From Gracilaria gracilis (Eukaryota; Rhodophyta; Florideophyceae; Gracilariales; Gracilariaceae): 64,000 bases of DNA. A program made the position numbers and the translations under genes. Positions 32,967-44,676 of this stretch are shown here, piece by piece; positions within the stretch are counted from its first letter, which is position 1; every line of letters starts with the position of its first letter. The DNA is taken from NCBI GenBank assembly GCA_030374805.1, contig JARGSG010000013.1:1155496-1219495 (forward strand). Reading direction: 5' to 3'. The notes under the pieces were generated by a model. That model did no database searches. It saw nothing but the letters and a program-made list of their open reading frames with translations, and had not been told where the DNA came from.

Positions 32967-33860
32967 GTTCGAGGTCGAGGTCTTCCAATTCCTTCACTGG
33001 TTCCAGACGATCAAAACTTATTGGAACGCGTTTCTTCCCTGTCTCGACAGGTGATTGACCGGAGTGACTCGGCAACGGAGGCGATTGAGTCCTGGACTCC
33101 TCTCCTTTCTTAGAGTGAACTAGACCAAGCACATCGGCGGCTGTCATCTTTTTCGGTGCCAATGCAATTGGGTGCGGCATAACCGAGCCAATTACTTGGT
33201 TCTTCACCAGATAATGGGTTGTCTTGCCAAGCTTGGCAATGAGCACGTAAAACAGAATATCCGTTTCCACCTGCACAACTTCATATGCAGTGGTCAGAGT
33301 GTATTTATCATACAATAACGGCAATGACTGGACGATTCGTAAGCTATGTTGAAGGGAGTTGACCGGAACCCAAACTTGTGGTTTCGGTGGCATGCGTGTC
33401 GCGGGAGCAATACGAAGCTTTATAGATTGCCAAGAATTCGGTGGGGCTTGTTGCGCCGCAAGTAGAGGTACATGCTTCTTAGAAGCATGCTTCAAGGGAC
33501 GAAGAACAATCGAAATGAACGATCAATCTTCCATCTCAACACGTCTCTGGCGGGGCCAAATGGCATCGACCAAGTGGTGGGCGAAGTCACAATCCGAAAT
33601 TACTGGGGCGGCCGGAGACCGACAAACGAGGAACTCGAGCTTCACCACGCCTGAGCCTGACCTTAGCGGATTACCAAATCGATGTATCATACCGTTGAAA
33701 ACGGGTTGTTACTCGCATCAGCGACGTCAAAAATGTCGAAACGGCGAATGTATGACCACAAGGCAGGTGGCAATGCTGTTTCAACGATGATGTTCGGACC
33801 AGCGCCTGTATCTAAGACAGTGAGAAATGGCACCGTAAATTAGGGTTGATGGCCAAGGTC
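32905..33860 (-). pseudogene. Retropepsin-like protease and linker
   Basis: The active-site motif LDTGAGPNIIV lies at about 33815-33783 (DTG codons 33812-33804), with the canonical Asp-Thr-Gly that the element at the left edge has lost. A linker frame (33495-32905) follows with VWVPVNSLQHSLRI and PISFDRLEPVKELED, leading to reverse transcriptase. A frame change separates protease and linker. Confidence 0.7.
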
Positions 33861-34229
33861 AGCATAAACCTAGGAATTGCGATTGGCGATTACTATAACT
33901 CTATTCGGGAAGCGGTTACTTTTTACCCGTATCCACCGTCGACGAAGAAATCGAAGGTGCTCTGAGTTCACATCTTTGACGGTTTTACTCCTCGAAATGA
34001 TTCGGACGGGGGAGCAAAGAAAGGGACGCCTCGGTTGCCTTCAGACCCAAGTCTGAAGGCGCCTCTCTATGAGAGAAGCCTTTTAAGGTTAGTTTTTCTG
34101 AGCCGGTTCCGTCTGAGGCGGGTGCTCACTGTTTTGACCCATCGGCGATTGGGAACCAGTGGCCGAAAAGTCCACGCATGGGGTGGAATTTCTCTCCATA
34201 AGGGTACGGAGATGAGAGGTCACCATATT

Positions 34230-35900
34230 TTAGGCAATCAAAGCCCCAACTGTGCGTGGAATATCCATCTTGGAGCGGATGTACGACGCCATCGGTACAG
34301 AAGCCTTTTCCTTAGGCCAAAGAGCTTCGTAATTGGCGATGACTTGCGCCTGTTCACGCATGGTTAGAACACACTCCGATGAAGTATGCCCTCGAGTGTA
34401 ACAGAGGTGACAGATTAATCTAACGACAGCATTGACGTTTGGAGTGTTTGAGAATCGCACCGCTGAGCAAGTAGCTTGCCAGCCAGGCCGTGAGGAACAA
34501 CTACCACCGTTCTCGTATGACAGACAAGGAGGGAAGACTCTGTTTGAATCTGCATAAAGCAGTTTATTGTTCAAAACCGCCTGAAACGAGGCATCCATTG
34601 TTGACGGAAGCTCTACTGTCGGGATTGAAAGCACGTCGCTACGGACAAAGTGTATCTGATCATAATCCTTGTTGAAGTGTTCTTCAACCGGTCTTGACGC
34701 ATATGGGTCCCCCGGTTCCAACATCAACGCTTTACCGGACTTCATCTGGCTTCCTGGTACTCGTGTGTGCAACGTAACGCTTTCTGCGTGACCATACTGC
34801 ACTAGTTCCAAGTACTTGATCCTACGATTCTATTCAAGGCGACGGGCACTAGGGTCCGTATAGCCGGGTCCAGTCTATCGACAACCATGGTAAAACGCTC
34901 TCGAGCGGTATAAACATTGCGACAGTGGTGGACGGCCTTGTTCAGGCGCACCGAGTCACAAGTTTCCGTCTCGCCGGGGCGCTGTTTGGTGTCTCTCAGA
35001 GCCAAGATTGCCGATTGGATTGCGGTTTCACTAGCATAGGACTTCAGTAGGTACTGAACTGCTTCGGGCCGGCAGGTAATCCCTCTTTCTGAGGCCCGCG
35101 ATAAACCTCTTACAGAGTGGTACTGATCTTCGTCTAGTCCCCGTAGAAAATAGGGTAGTGCGACGAACGCCTGTCTTTCACACATCCAAAGAATGTCGGC
35201 CTCCTCTACAAAGCGTGCAAGGAAATCCAACACCAATATGGGATCATCATCTGAAAACTGTTTATCACGGAGCAAAATCTGCATCCGTTTGATACAGTCT
35301 TTGACATTTCCAGCCCATCGGAGAGTTCTATCCAATGAGAAGTCCGTACGAAAACAGTTTCTTGTAGAGCAGATTGGTAGGCTTCAACTCTTTTAATTCA
35401 GAGTGCTACCTTCCTTTCAAAAGTTTGCGTGTCACACCTTGGGTGGATGATAACCACTTTGAGCGTGGTGCACTCTTATGAAAGGCTTCCTCTACCAACG
35501 AGTAGAACGAGTCTGACCCAGTTGTCGGCCATGAAGGAAGAGAAGATGCTGAAGAATCATAGTTGCAGTTCTTCCGCTGCTTGCGTGCTTTCGATCCACT
35601 AACCATCTTTCCACGGTGTGAAACAGCAACCGGCTCTGCTGCAAGATGAACTCCAACGAAAACAGTTTGTTCCAACGTTCCCAAACGGCCGCAGAGTCGA
35701 GTGAACGTCTCAGCCACGTCCCCCACAAAGTTAGGGTGTCCTCCAAAAGCTTCCAACGGAGAATAGCCGTCACCATGCAGTACGCGGAGATCTTCAGAAA
35801 CGTTCTGAAAAGCAGAGTCATCCAGATTTCTAAAAAGAAAAGAACACTTTTTAGCAATGGTAGCATGAGCAGCTTGCAGGGAGCGGAGCTGCTCCTCCAC
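34230..35900 (-). pseudogene. Gag: capsid region and CCHC nucleocapsid
   Basis: Three frames: an N-terminal part (35900-35406, MEEQLRSLQAAHATIAKKC), a helical capsid-like part (35335-34802, DFLARFVEEADILW, FVALPYFLRGLDEDQYHSV), and a C-terminal part (34811-34230) with a canonical zinc knuckle CHLCYTRGHTSSEC (C-x2-C-x4-H-x4-C). The last two overlap in different frames, so at least two frame changes are present. Nucleocapsid binds element RNA. Confidence 0.75.
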
Positions 35901-36091
35901 AGTTAAACGGGGAATGTCATCAATAGCCGACCGCGAAGGAGGCTCTTGACTGGCAGAGCCAGGGGGGCTGTTCTAACAGTATGGAGAGCGGGGCCAGCCA
36001 CGGCAGGAGCCGGAAAATCACCTCGATGAGGGTTAATCAACGACGTGGGCGGAAATCGGGTGGTTTTTGGCACAGCTTCGGTACCCACCAT

Positions 36092-37271
36092 CCCTTCGGT
36101 ACGAGACCATCAACGGGTCTGGATCTAGGACGGAAGCGGACGCTCCGTTATTCCAGTCTGACTGCGCGTCTTTGAACGATCTGACAACTTCATGACCAAA
36201 ACAACCGTACAACGGGATCAAACAAAGGCCAATGAGCAGGGACTTCCAGCTAATGTCCTGAAGGAGACAACTGTACAAGAATCCACCAGAAGAACGAGAA
36301 ATTAACTAAGTAAATACAGAAATGCTGGTTACAATGCCTTCGGCATATCCGTGCTACATGTGTGCTACTCACACCCGCTAAGTGGCGCCTCGAGCCGTGC
36401 ACCCCACTTGTAAATCTGTAAGAATGACTTCAGCGAGGCAACACGCTAATAGCGGTGTAGCTCATATATACTATACTAACGCATCATGTGGGAAATAACT
36501 AAGTCTGCCATATAGCCTTCAAAAGAGTGGTATCCTTCAGTTGGTGCATACATGATACAGAGGTTTTCATCTTTATGTTAGGGATATCGCACTGAAACAT
36601 CTCGGATACTTCGAGACGATATTATGGCCTTACTGATTCTCGAGAAGAATTCCGAATGATTCTCCCCTTCGAGGTGAAGTGATGGCATAACATCCTGAAG
36701 GCGGAGTTCACTGCATGACGCGATGAGTTGCTAGATGACCATGCATCCTGCTGAACGCTGCCAAAGCCATTGTACCATGCCTTTGCATTGTCTGTTCGTG
36801 GTTACGGAAGTATGCTTGACGATGATAACCAGAATGCTTGGAAGCTAAATTGATCTTGCTCTACCGTGCTCCGCGCTTTACCGCGGAGAGAGAAAGAGGG
36901 GGTATGTAGCCTCTGGATAAATCGAAGTTCCGACTCCCATTTTCGTTACGTCATGGCGCTGAGGACGGTTCGGTAATCCGAGCTATTATGCACATTTTTG
37001 ATCGTCGGTGTTCTCGGAATGCTAGTTTAGTATGCGAGATGGCTAGTGATGAAAATAAAAGTCCGAAAAAACTAGCAATTTCGCAGATTGCGCTAGTTGG
37101 CAAGGACAAAAAAATGTTTTTTGGAAGTCGCATTTCTACGTGCCGCAGTTGAACTCCATTTGTCAAAGTTGTATGCTAGTTCGCAGTTCGTACGCCACTG
37201 CTCGTTACCTCACATTCGCCGCAGTCGTCAAAATCACTCAAAAAATTTACTTTCGGGTCACCAGCGCTGGT
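36092..37271. other. Intergenic; possible isolated retroelement 3' end
   Basis: Mostly unassigned. At 36873-36891 a perfect 7-base inverted repeat (CTCCGCG, loop CTTTAC, CGCGGAG) precedes a purine run GAGAGAGAAAGAGGGGG and then TATGTAGCC. A purine tract followed by TG could be a polypurine tract and the start of an LTR, but no second copy is visible. Confidence 0.3.
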
Positions 37272-38227
37272 TTATTCCAACTCGGCATTCGAATCTTGAG
37301 TCTCAGGTTCCCTAAACGTGAAGTTAAAGAAGTCCAACAGACAACTCTCCCCATTCTGGTACACCCTCCTAGCCCCAAAGCGGCTTCCAGCCCCTCCAAG
37401 CCTCTTATCCTGCTGCTCCTCCAATTTACGCTCCGCCGTCCTCGCAGCGGCCGCCGCACTCCCGAAACCCACCAACCGCGTGCCACCCGGCAGCTGCGGC
37501 GGCACGAACACATTCCCGTCCTCTTCCACCATCACCCCACCCTTCCTACTTTTCTTCAGTCGACTCCCCACACCTTCTCCTCCCTTCTCTTCTCCCCCCT
37601 TCTCCCTCACACTCCCCCGCCCACCCCGAGAACCAGGCGTCACCGGCGACCCTTTACCTGCTCCCTCTCTTACCCCTACTCCCCCTCCCCTCACCATTTC
37701 CTTCAACTCCATCAGCAATTTGCACACCTTCCCCACCTGTCCCACTTGCTCTTCCAACACTTCAACCCTAACCTTCAGCCCCATGTTCTCCTTTCGCAGC
37801 CTCTCCATCTCCCTCCCAACGCACTCCAACATCCCATTCACATGTTACACAGCCCCCACCGCAGTCAACTGCATCCTCTTCCGAATCGTCGAAATCAATT
37901 TCATCGGCACCCCAACCTCCGATACACTCAGCACCACCCCTCTCATGTCTGCCACTATCTCAGACAGCAGTTCGTCGAAGTGCCCCTTCAAACTCCCCCC
38001 AAGCTTCCTCACCCGTTCCTCCATCTCCCCCATAAACCTTCTCTCCGGTCCTCCTTCTCCATCCCCATCCACATCACCTCCACCGCCTTCTCCCTCCCCA
38101 TTACAAATCCTCTGACTCACACAAACCCCCTCAGTACCGCTCCCTCCTTCCGCGGTGGCGTCTCTGGCACTTCCGTTTTATGCAGCAGAGCCATTAGCTT
38201 CTCTTCACCAACGTATCCATTCGACAT
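37272..38227 (-). pseudogene. Family A coiled-coil protein, copy 2
   Basis: Starts at Met 38227 (MSNGYVGEEKLMALLHKTE), then after a frameshift a Gly/Glu-rich linker, GPERRFMGEMEERVRKLGG and MRGVVLSVSEVGVPMKL. After an in-frame TAA (~37850) comes a clear coiled coil (REMERLRKENMGLKVRVEVL followed by EEQVGQVGKVCKLLMEL), a basic Gly-rich region, an Ala-rich ARTAERKLEEQQDKR helix and an end LLDFFNFTFREPETQDS. A truncated relative lies at 4076-4395. Multicopy occurrence among retroelements suggests a transposon-encoded ORF1/Gag-like protein or a multicopy subtelomeric family; neither is proven. Confidence 0.6.
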
Positions 38228-38503
38228 CCCGAGAAAAGACGGCGTCCGGCGATACACGACTTGAACAGGCCTGAGCGACTTACAACAACTCTCGTCCTCG
38301 CCACCCTTGATCACAGCCGTTACGCTCGTATCCACACACCCCTCTACCCCGCAGGCCTATTTGTATCACAATTTACTATACCTCAATTTCCCGCCATTCC
38401 CCAAAAACTCCATTTCTCCCAGATATTTCCATATTTTCGATTTTCCCTTTCAGTACCATTCCACAAAACCAATTCACAGCGCCCGTTTTTTAACTCCTTA
38501 CCA

Positions 38504-39391
38504 TTACATCTTCCCCTCCCTTGAGATTTCAATCATCTCGATATCCGTCGTCAACCGCTGCTGAACATAGTCGGCAAGGGATATCTTCGGTAGCAGCAGC
38601 GTGGTATCCACCTCATCCGACGGAACTCTATCTCCTTCATCGAACAAGTCCCCCTCAGGTCCACCCAGGGAAGCCTTAGCAGAGCCAATGACCTCCACAA
38701 CATCGTCATTAGAGTCATCCACGATGTGAACACTCTCAATTGCTCCCACCGGTTTCTTCATCCCTTCAGAACCTTCTCGTCCTACTCCTCTCGTTGGTGG
38801 AGACTAGAGCTTGGCGGTTTTGGAGGAATGCTCAGCCGATTCGTTGACCTCCTCAACATCTTCACTCTCAGGCTGAGAGGTGGACGACTTCCCGGCCCCA
38901 GGGTGCGGAGTGGGGTGTGAAGTGGGACTCTGCGGAATCTCAATTGAGGCCATCATCGACGTATCCCAGGCATACAACCCAGCCGAAAACAATTCGGCGA
39001 GCTTACTCGGTGGATCTTCCGGACCTTGGAGACGGTTAGGGTACTTCGCGTCTAGATGACTTGAAATATTCGTCCTCCAGATAACCACCAAGTCCTCACC
39101 CTCTAAGGCAGTGGGGCTTAGAAGATGGCCATGCAGAAAACTGCAGACCCGCTTCCCGGTACCACCAGCAGGCCCCACACCACGTACTTCCGCAGTACCA
39201 ACTTCAGCCCTGTTCTTGTCCTTTTCAAGGCTCATGAACAAAGATACAGAGTCGCCACCTTTAACCTTATGTGGCGCGGGAGTACTCGTCTTCCTTTTCA
39301 TGGCGCGCGGTGTTCCCCGCTCGGAACGCGATGTCCGCCTACGAGGCGTGGAGACCTTCGCCTTTCCTCTTCCTCGCGTAAATGGCGCCAT
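38504..39391 (-). pseudogene. Unrecognised ORF upstream of family A copy 2, one in-frame stop
   Basis: The frame runs from MAPFTRGRGKAKV through a basic N-terminus (RRRTSRSERGTPRAMKRK), a middle with GKRVCSFLHGHLLSP, EDLVVIWRTNISSHLD and LAELFSAGLYAWDTSM, and an acidic C-terminal part (VHIVDDSNDDVVEV, LPKISLADYVQQRL) to the stop at 38504. One TAG at about 38804 interrupts it; both sides are in the same frame. It lies about 280 bases upstream of family A copy 2 on the same strand, perhaps part of one element. No family recognised. Confidence 0.5.
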
Positions 39392-39761
39392 TTCTCACCC
39401 CTCGCTGTTCCTCTTCAATCGCGCTGACTCCCGCCCTCTTTTATGTTTCAGAGGCGCGATATTGGATACAAAGGGTTCAAGCAATTCGAAACGCGGATTA
39501 CGACCGTCGAGAATGCTAACGAGAACGTATAGTGGACGTTACCTTCTCAATCACGTTCGTTGCCTTCACTTCCTAAACGAACACTGTCCCCGCTCAATAT
39601 AGAATTGAACTCAAGGGGTTCCGTATTTCACGTTTTAGAATTCACTATTGCTTTATTTAGAAAGTTAAATGATTGTCATAACTACTACGTACGCATATCT
39701 ATAGAATAAAGGCACCCAGTTTTGAAGGAAAAAAAAATGAACTGCGTCCGTTAAGTTTTCT

Positions 39762-39928
39762 GCATGGACAGCGGTCTGGAGTGGAGTGGCGCTTCATCAG
39801 GGCACTGATGAAGCGTCACTACACCCCGGACCGCTGTCCATGCGCAGTGGCGGGAGAAATTGGACGACACCCCGGACGGCTGTCCACGGCAAAAAAAATT
39901 AATTTTTCAGACAGCGGTCCGGGGTAAC
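39762..39928. repeat. Foldback hairpin with extra copies of its arm
   Basis: Arms 39763-39799 and 39806-39842 are inverted copies of 37 bases with four mismatches and a 6-base loop (GGGCAC); pairing extends one base outward. The outer arm motif GACAGCGGTCYGGRGTG recurs at ~39867-39886 (inverted) and 39911-39927 (direct). This is the structure of a foldback/MITE element or a transposon end. Confidence 0.85.
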
Positions 39929-41210
39929 TTCGCGTGGTTTTTTAATAATTATAGCTTGCACTAAAATCATTGTTGTTGTTATATTCTTTTCTTCCCTTCT
40001 TCCTTTTTTTCCAACAGCGATGCGAGTGTAAAAGCGAAGCGACTGCGTAGCCTCAACCCATTGCACGAACGAAGTGAGCTGGCTAAAGTCTTCAAGTAGG
40101 AAACGGTAAAATTACTGAGCAAATGCGTAAGTAATTGTACTTCCGAGTGGAGTAACTATGACGCCTTCTCCTTGGTCGACTAAATCCGAACCCGACCTCC
40201 GCGTGGTGTCGACTGGGCAGCGAAAGCTGGCTAACAGGGTAGGTGGAGCAAAAAACTGTTCTGGGTCCAATAATATTCAAGTTAGACTCATACGGCGTAT
40301 GCTTATTCATTATGAAAGAGGCTGCCGTGTGGGAGACCTTCGATGGGCCGCAATGCGAGAGCGTGAAGCCCTGCTTGACTTGGCCCCAATTGCCTGGCAG
40401 TGTGGGTGGATCTGAGCGGTGCAATAAACGCTAGTTCTTGTAAAGCCCGATACTAGGATTTTTCCGAACTCGGGATATAAAGTGTGAATGGCTGGGAAAA
40501 CGGTGGAGATTGGCGACTCTTAGTTACTGCGTGATTATTCGTTACAAGTGGCAAAGCCTTTCAAGTGAAGATTCGACGAAATGCCGAGGGATATAAAGCT
40601 CCAAATTGTTGACGGTGCTCACAAGTTGGGCAGTATTCAGGCTATAAGACTAGTGCAGTAGAGCGGGAAACCGTATGTTAGACTTTCCTAAATTGTGTGT
40701 CAGAGCCAAACTTGTTTCAAGGAATGTTCCGCTGTCTATTTTTGGTCCGATGCGTTACGGCGGACCTTCTAATCATCGTAAGATGTGGCTCTTGGCATGT
40801 CTTCAATCAAAGCTTTCGGTGCATGTCAGGAGAAGCGGGTTTGAAGGCAAGAAAATAAGGGATCGTGAAATTTTGAAGCCGTGCCGACTTTATGTGGTAG
40901 GTCGGTGTGTGAAAATGGCAGGTGTGTTGCAAGGCCTGTCCAGTACAACTGATCATACGTAATTTATAACGAGGGACTAGGGGGCTGGCAGGTACGAGGC
41001 CTGACTTAATTCCTCTCGAAAGGGAGTCAGGTGACGACTGGTTCTATTCAGAGCAGCGCACAGTCGGAGGCAGCCCCTCCTAAAAGCGCAAGTATATGCT
41101 ATGGGTTAAAGTAGCCCTCGGGGTGGTCTGGGTTAGCCATTCACTGAGAAGAGTAACCTGTCAATAATAACAACAAGAAAGAGCAGACCTTATGCTCTCT
41201 TTTAAGGTCT
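39929..41210. other. Probable 5' part of the DIRS-like element, no gene supported
   Basis: No recognisable coding region. It may hold the left terminal region and leader of the DIRS-like element that starts coding near 41211, but I could not define its left end. Confidence 0.35.
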
Positions 41211-42278
41211 GTGTGTGAAAAGAAGGGAGAAGACGCTCTGGAAATTTTCAGGGCAAAATTCGGACAGAATACGTCCGGATATCTTGGGGAGCGCGAACGT
41301 AGCAAAAACGCTCTGCTAAAAGCGCTGAGGAAGGAGATCGCCGGAATACACAAAGAAGGAAAAACCGATGATATCGTGATGGAGATACAAGACGGGACTT
41401 ATCCCTTAGAAGGTCGGGTATAAGGAGAGGGTAGCGAAGAGGAGGTTGATAGCGAAACCGATGAAGACACGGAGAATGAAGATAGTAGTGGAGACGAGGT
41501 GGAGGGCGTTCAGCCTAAAGCCAAAACCGGTGAAGGCAGTGGCGATAGTCACATCATGGTGATGCTAAGGAAAATGGAAAAATCCCGTCAAAAGGATATG
41601 ACCGTTCTGAACGCAAAACATGAGCAGCTCTAAAGTGAACTTCAGAAGTTAAAGAAGAAGGATCGTAGCACCAAAAAGAAAGATTTATTGGAAACTTTGG
41701 ATCGAGTCAGGACTGGAATAGTTGACGATAACGGCGACGAACCCGAGAATGACTCTTCAGACTCTGATGATGACGATCTTGGCGGCAGTTTTTCTACTTC
41801 TTTGCGAAGGAATAAAAGATCGAACGCTCGATTCTTTAAGAAATTCGCGCGTTGTCCCTTCCCGGAGCAAACTGTCCTTGTGGACTCTCTAGAAGGAGAG
41901 AACATGTTGCGAAAAGCCTTGAATAATTATCCGACTATTTCAGCTTGGACTGAAGCTCGACATCTAAGCAGTCTACGTAGTAAACGTGAAGCGTGTACGT
42001 TGGCTAAGATCATTGATTGCATTATCAGTTCTCAAGGTATTATGCGTGTCAAGAACGAACCTGCAATTGAACTTTCTATTGCACGCCTCGCTGCCGTTGT
42101 TATGTCAGATAAAACTGGAAGTTGGGCTGCAGCTCGAGAGCTAGAGGAGGAGCATGACGAACTGGTCAGTGAATCCCTGAGGCGGGAGCTCAACAAGTCG
42201 GCTAAGCTACGAAAGGAACTATCGGACCCGACCAAGAAGGATAAGTCTGCCCTGTCTGAAGGCAGGGAGACGTCTTAG
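41211..42278 (+). pseudogene. DIRS Gag-like protein with two in-frame TAA codons
   Basis: One frame covers the region with TAA at 41421-41423 and 41631-41633. It is acidic (EEEVDSETDEDTENEDSSGD), then Lys/Glu-rich coiled coil (MVMLRKMEKSRQKD, SELQKLKKKDRSTKKK). The C-terminal half, with FFKKFARCPFPEQTVLVD and ISAWTEARHLSSLRSKREAC, resembles a helical capsid-type domain in position. It ends with TAG. Gag identity is inferred from position. Confidence 0.6.
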
Positions 42279-42502
42279 AGAGGTTAATAAAAAATATTGA
42301 CAACAACAACAAATATGAAATTAAGTGCACCAGATAAGCGGGATATATTTCCCCTACCGTGAGTCCCTTCATGTGGAGGGAGGCAGCAAAAAAGTACAAG
42401 CAAGCGGCGGAGTCAATGGTACCGGAAACGGAAGATCGTTGAGGAAGTCGAGTACAATCTTGTTACAGGGCTCAATGGACTCTTTGCTGGACATGTCTTC
42501 TC

Positions 42503-43516
42503 ATGCGAAAACTGGAGTCGAGAGAGAACGCTATCCTAAGGTTGGCGACCAACTACTTACGAGACGTCGGGGCTGAATCCTTCCGTCGAAATTATTTCGA
42601 TACGGGGTTTTCTGTAGAAGAGCAGGGAACCGATTTTGAGTACAACAACTTACGAACGTGGGTCTGGTTGAACCCAGAGCGCGTCTCTTTGCCAGCTCAC
42701 GGGCTTGCTGCCTCTGCCGATATCTTGGACCTATTACCAGAAGACATCCAAGGAACGTACGGGACAGAAGTACTACTCTTGCGCCCACCAAGCGATTGGG
42801 AAGCGCTTGATACCGCCTTCTGCGGCGTACGGGAAGAAGACTATGGCGAGTTGGTTAAGATGCAAGAAGAAGCCCGACTTATTCGGTTAACAAAAGAGAT
42901 CCCAAAGGTGATGAACGGAGTTTTCGCGGTACCGAAAAGCGAAAAGAACAAACAGGTATTAATCGTTGACGCACGCAATGCAAACAGAGTGTTCCATGAG
43001 CCTCCAAAACTTAATTTGCCTAACTCGGGTGACCTTGCACGATTGTGGATGGCCCCTGGTCAGAAACTTTATGTAGCCAAATCGGATATGGACAATCAAT
43101 TTCACAGGATTAAATTGCCTGAGTGGATGAGCCCTTACTTCGGTTTACCTCCGATAGTTCCGGATGGGTCGCAGTTATATCCAGTAATGCGTTCAATGCC
43201 CATGGGATGGTCTCATTCCGTTTATGTGGCACAAACGATTTATAGAAAGCTGCTCGATAAGGCTGGACTGTCGTCAAGGGACGGGATATCTGGGTTAATC
43301 GATATCTCGGATTTGAGTTATGGAGCATATGTAGACGATTATTATTCTCTTGGAACGGATCTGGAAAAGGCTAGGGTGGCCTTAAAAGCGGTAATAAAGG
43401 AATCAGATCGGAGTAAGCTGCCGTCCCAGCCTCGAAAGGGTCCGTGGCTTGGGACGACGGCATGCACCGACGTATTGGGAATAGAAGTCCATGAAAAAGG
43501 TGTACTGATGCCATAA
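42503..43516 (+). pseudogene. DIRS-type reverse transcriptase
   Basis: Key motifs: EIPKVMNGVFAVPKS, QVLIVDARNANRVF, YVAKSDMDNQFHRIKLP (first catalytic Asp region), PVMRSMPMGWSHSVYVAQ and GAYVDDYYSLG (catalytic Asp pair, ~43324-43356), then CTDVLGIEVHEKGVLMP. These follow the RT order of DIRS/Ngaro-type elements. The frame just upstream (42325-42576) is shifted. The TAA at 43514-43516 is followed by further open sequence in the same frame, so the true protein extended into the RNase H region. Confidence 0.85.
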
Positions 43517-44222
43517 GCTGACAAACTACGTCGATTTATTTGGCAGACGACGCTATTCTTCAAACGAGATAGATGGGCAGTGCGAGAGCTACAAAGCTTG
43601 CACGGAAAATGAGCATGGTTTCTCCTCTTGCGCAGACCTTTCTTCTTACAGCGCGTGTATCAGTTGAGCCTCGCGGCTTCTGTTACAAATAAAGAAACGA
43701 TCGCAGCGAAGCAAGAATTGAACCTCCTTACTTCGCTCTCGCCCTTTATTCGCACCTGTATCGCTACGCCCTTTTGTAATTACGTTTTATGCTTAAATGC
43801 AAGTTTGTGGGGGTCGAGGAGTGGTTTACAACAAAAGTGAGGACCCATTGCGTTTACTTTTGATGCATGCAGACGAGCAACATAGGTGGATTTCCAGCCA
43901 AAACTGGAAACTCGCTGTTCGGCACCGCTGGCGGAAGAAAATGCCCATTCATCTTCTGGAGAGAGACGCCATTCTACTTGGTCTTTGGTGGCTTCTACGA
44001 AATCAAAACAACTTTGAAACGCGAGTGATTACCTTTATCGATGATTAAGCTCTCATTGGTGCTCTCCGAAAGGGCTGAAGCAGCGTGATGAGCTTTAATC
44101 GTATCTGTCGACGCGTTGCGGCTTGGCTCCTTGCGGGAAACATGATTATGGACGGTCGATACGTTCCTACCGATGTCAGCCCAGCAGACAATCCTTAACG
44201 GGCTGCTCAAGGTAGCCCACAA
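43517..44222 (+). pseudogene. DIRS RNase H-like region, broken
   Basis: Pieces in two frames: KLRRFIWQTTLFFKRDRWAV and RPFFLQRVYQLSLAASVTNKE, then NASLWGSRSG, DEQHRWISSQNWKLAVRHRW, IHLLERDAILLGLWWLLRN, TRVITFIDD, and after stops YVPTDVSPADNP, which matches the VPSxxNPAD ending of DIRS-type RNase H domains. TAA and TGA codons and one frame change interrupt it. Confidence 0.7.
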
Positions 44223-44274
44223 GGGGCTAAGGCTTAATACGCGCAGGAATTATGATAAAAACTTGTAGCAGTTC

Positions 44275-44676
44275 ATGGCATGGCTGGAAACGTTGAGCCA
44301 GTCGGATAGGCGTTATAATAATGCTAAGGACATCGATCGGTTATTCACGCGTTTGTGTGTGGAGTTGTTTAATGCTAATCAAAGTTCGAAGTCGTCAGGA
44401 GTCGCGCAAGCTAAAGCCGTACTTACAGGGAAAACTCTCATTATCATCTTTAAGCATGCGCGGCTGGGGAGTGAATCGCCCAACCGAGCATCATGGAGTT
44501 TGTCCGGAAATGGTCGTATACGCTATGGCACGCGACCTAATCCGAAATGGAGTAGACGTTGGAATTGGACTGTTATTAATCTTTGAAGGGTATTTGCGTC
44601 TAGGGGATCTATTGCAGCTGAAGGTAGCAGATATGCTTTTCTTGGGATTTTTGGAAAGGGGCCCCCATTACGCGAC
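44275..44676 (+). pseudogene. Tyrosine recombinase N-terminal half, truncated
   Basis: The N-terminal SAM-like part is MAWLETLSQSDRRYNNAKDI and LFTRLCVELFNAN; after a frame change come VYAMARDLIRNGVDVGIGLL and EGYLRLGDLLQLKVADM, holding the first catalytic Arg motif of tyrosine recombinases. The second half, with the His-x2-Arg box and nucleophilic Tyr, is absent because the sequence becomes telomere-like repeat at 44677. Confidence 0.72.

Larger units (their letters stand above)
31539..36091 (-). mobile_element. Ty3/Gypsy-like LTR retroelement relic, integrase missing
   Basis: Minus-strand order is Gag, zinc knuckle, protease, reverse transcriptase, RNase H. Downstream of RNase H, where integrase should follow, about 450 bases hold no integrase motif. 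LTRs not identified. Many stops and frame changes. Confidence 0.8.
41211..44676 (+). mobile_element. DIRS/Ngaro-like tyrosine-recombinase retrotransposon, 3' truncated
   Basis: Plus-strand order: Gag-like coiled-coil protein, reverse transcriptase with GAYVDDYYSLG, a DIRS-type RNase H-like region ending in YVPTDVSPADNP, and the first half of a tyrosine recombinase. This order is characteristic of the DIRS order, which integrates with a tyrosine recombinase rather than a DDE integrase. The element ends at 44676, immediately followed by five telomere-like repeats, before the recombinase's His-x2-Arg and Tyr motifs. Its left end is not defined. Confidence 0.85.

Noticed and set aside
37140-38264. 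374-residue plus-strand Pro/His/Ser-rich frame
   Set aside because: It is the antisense shadow of family A copy 2, whose minus-strand reading has a coiled coil and a homolog at 4.1-4.4 kb.
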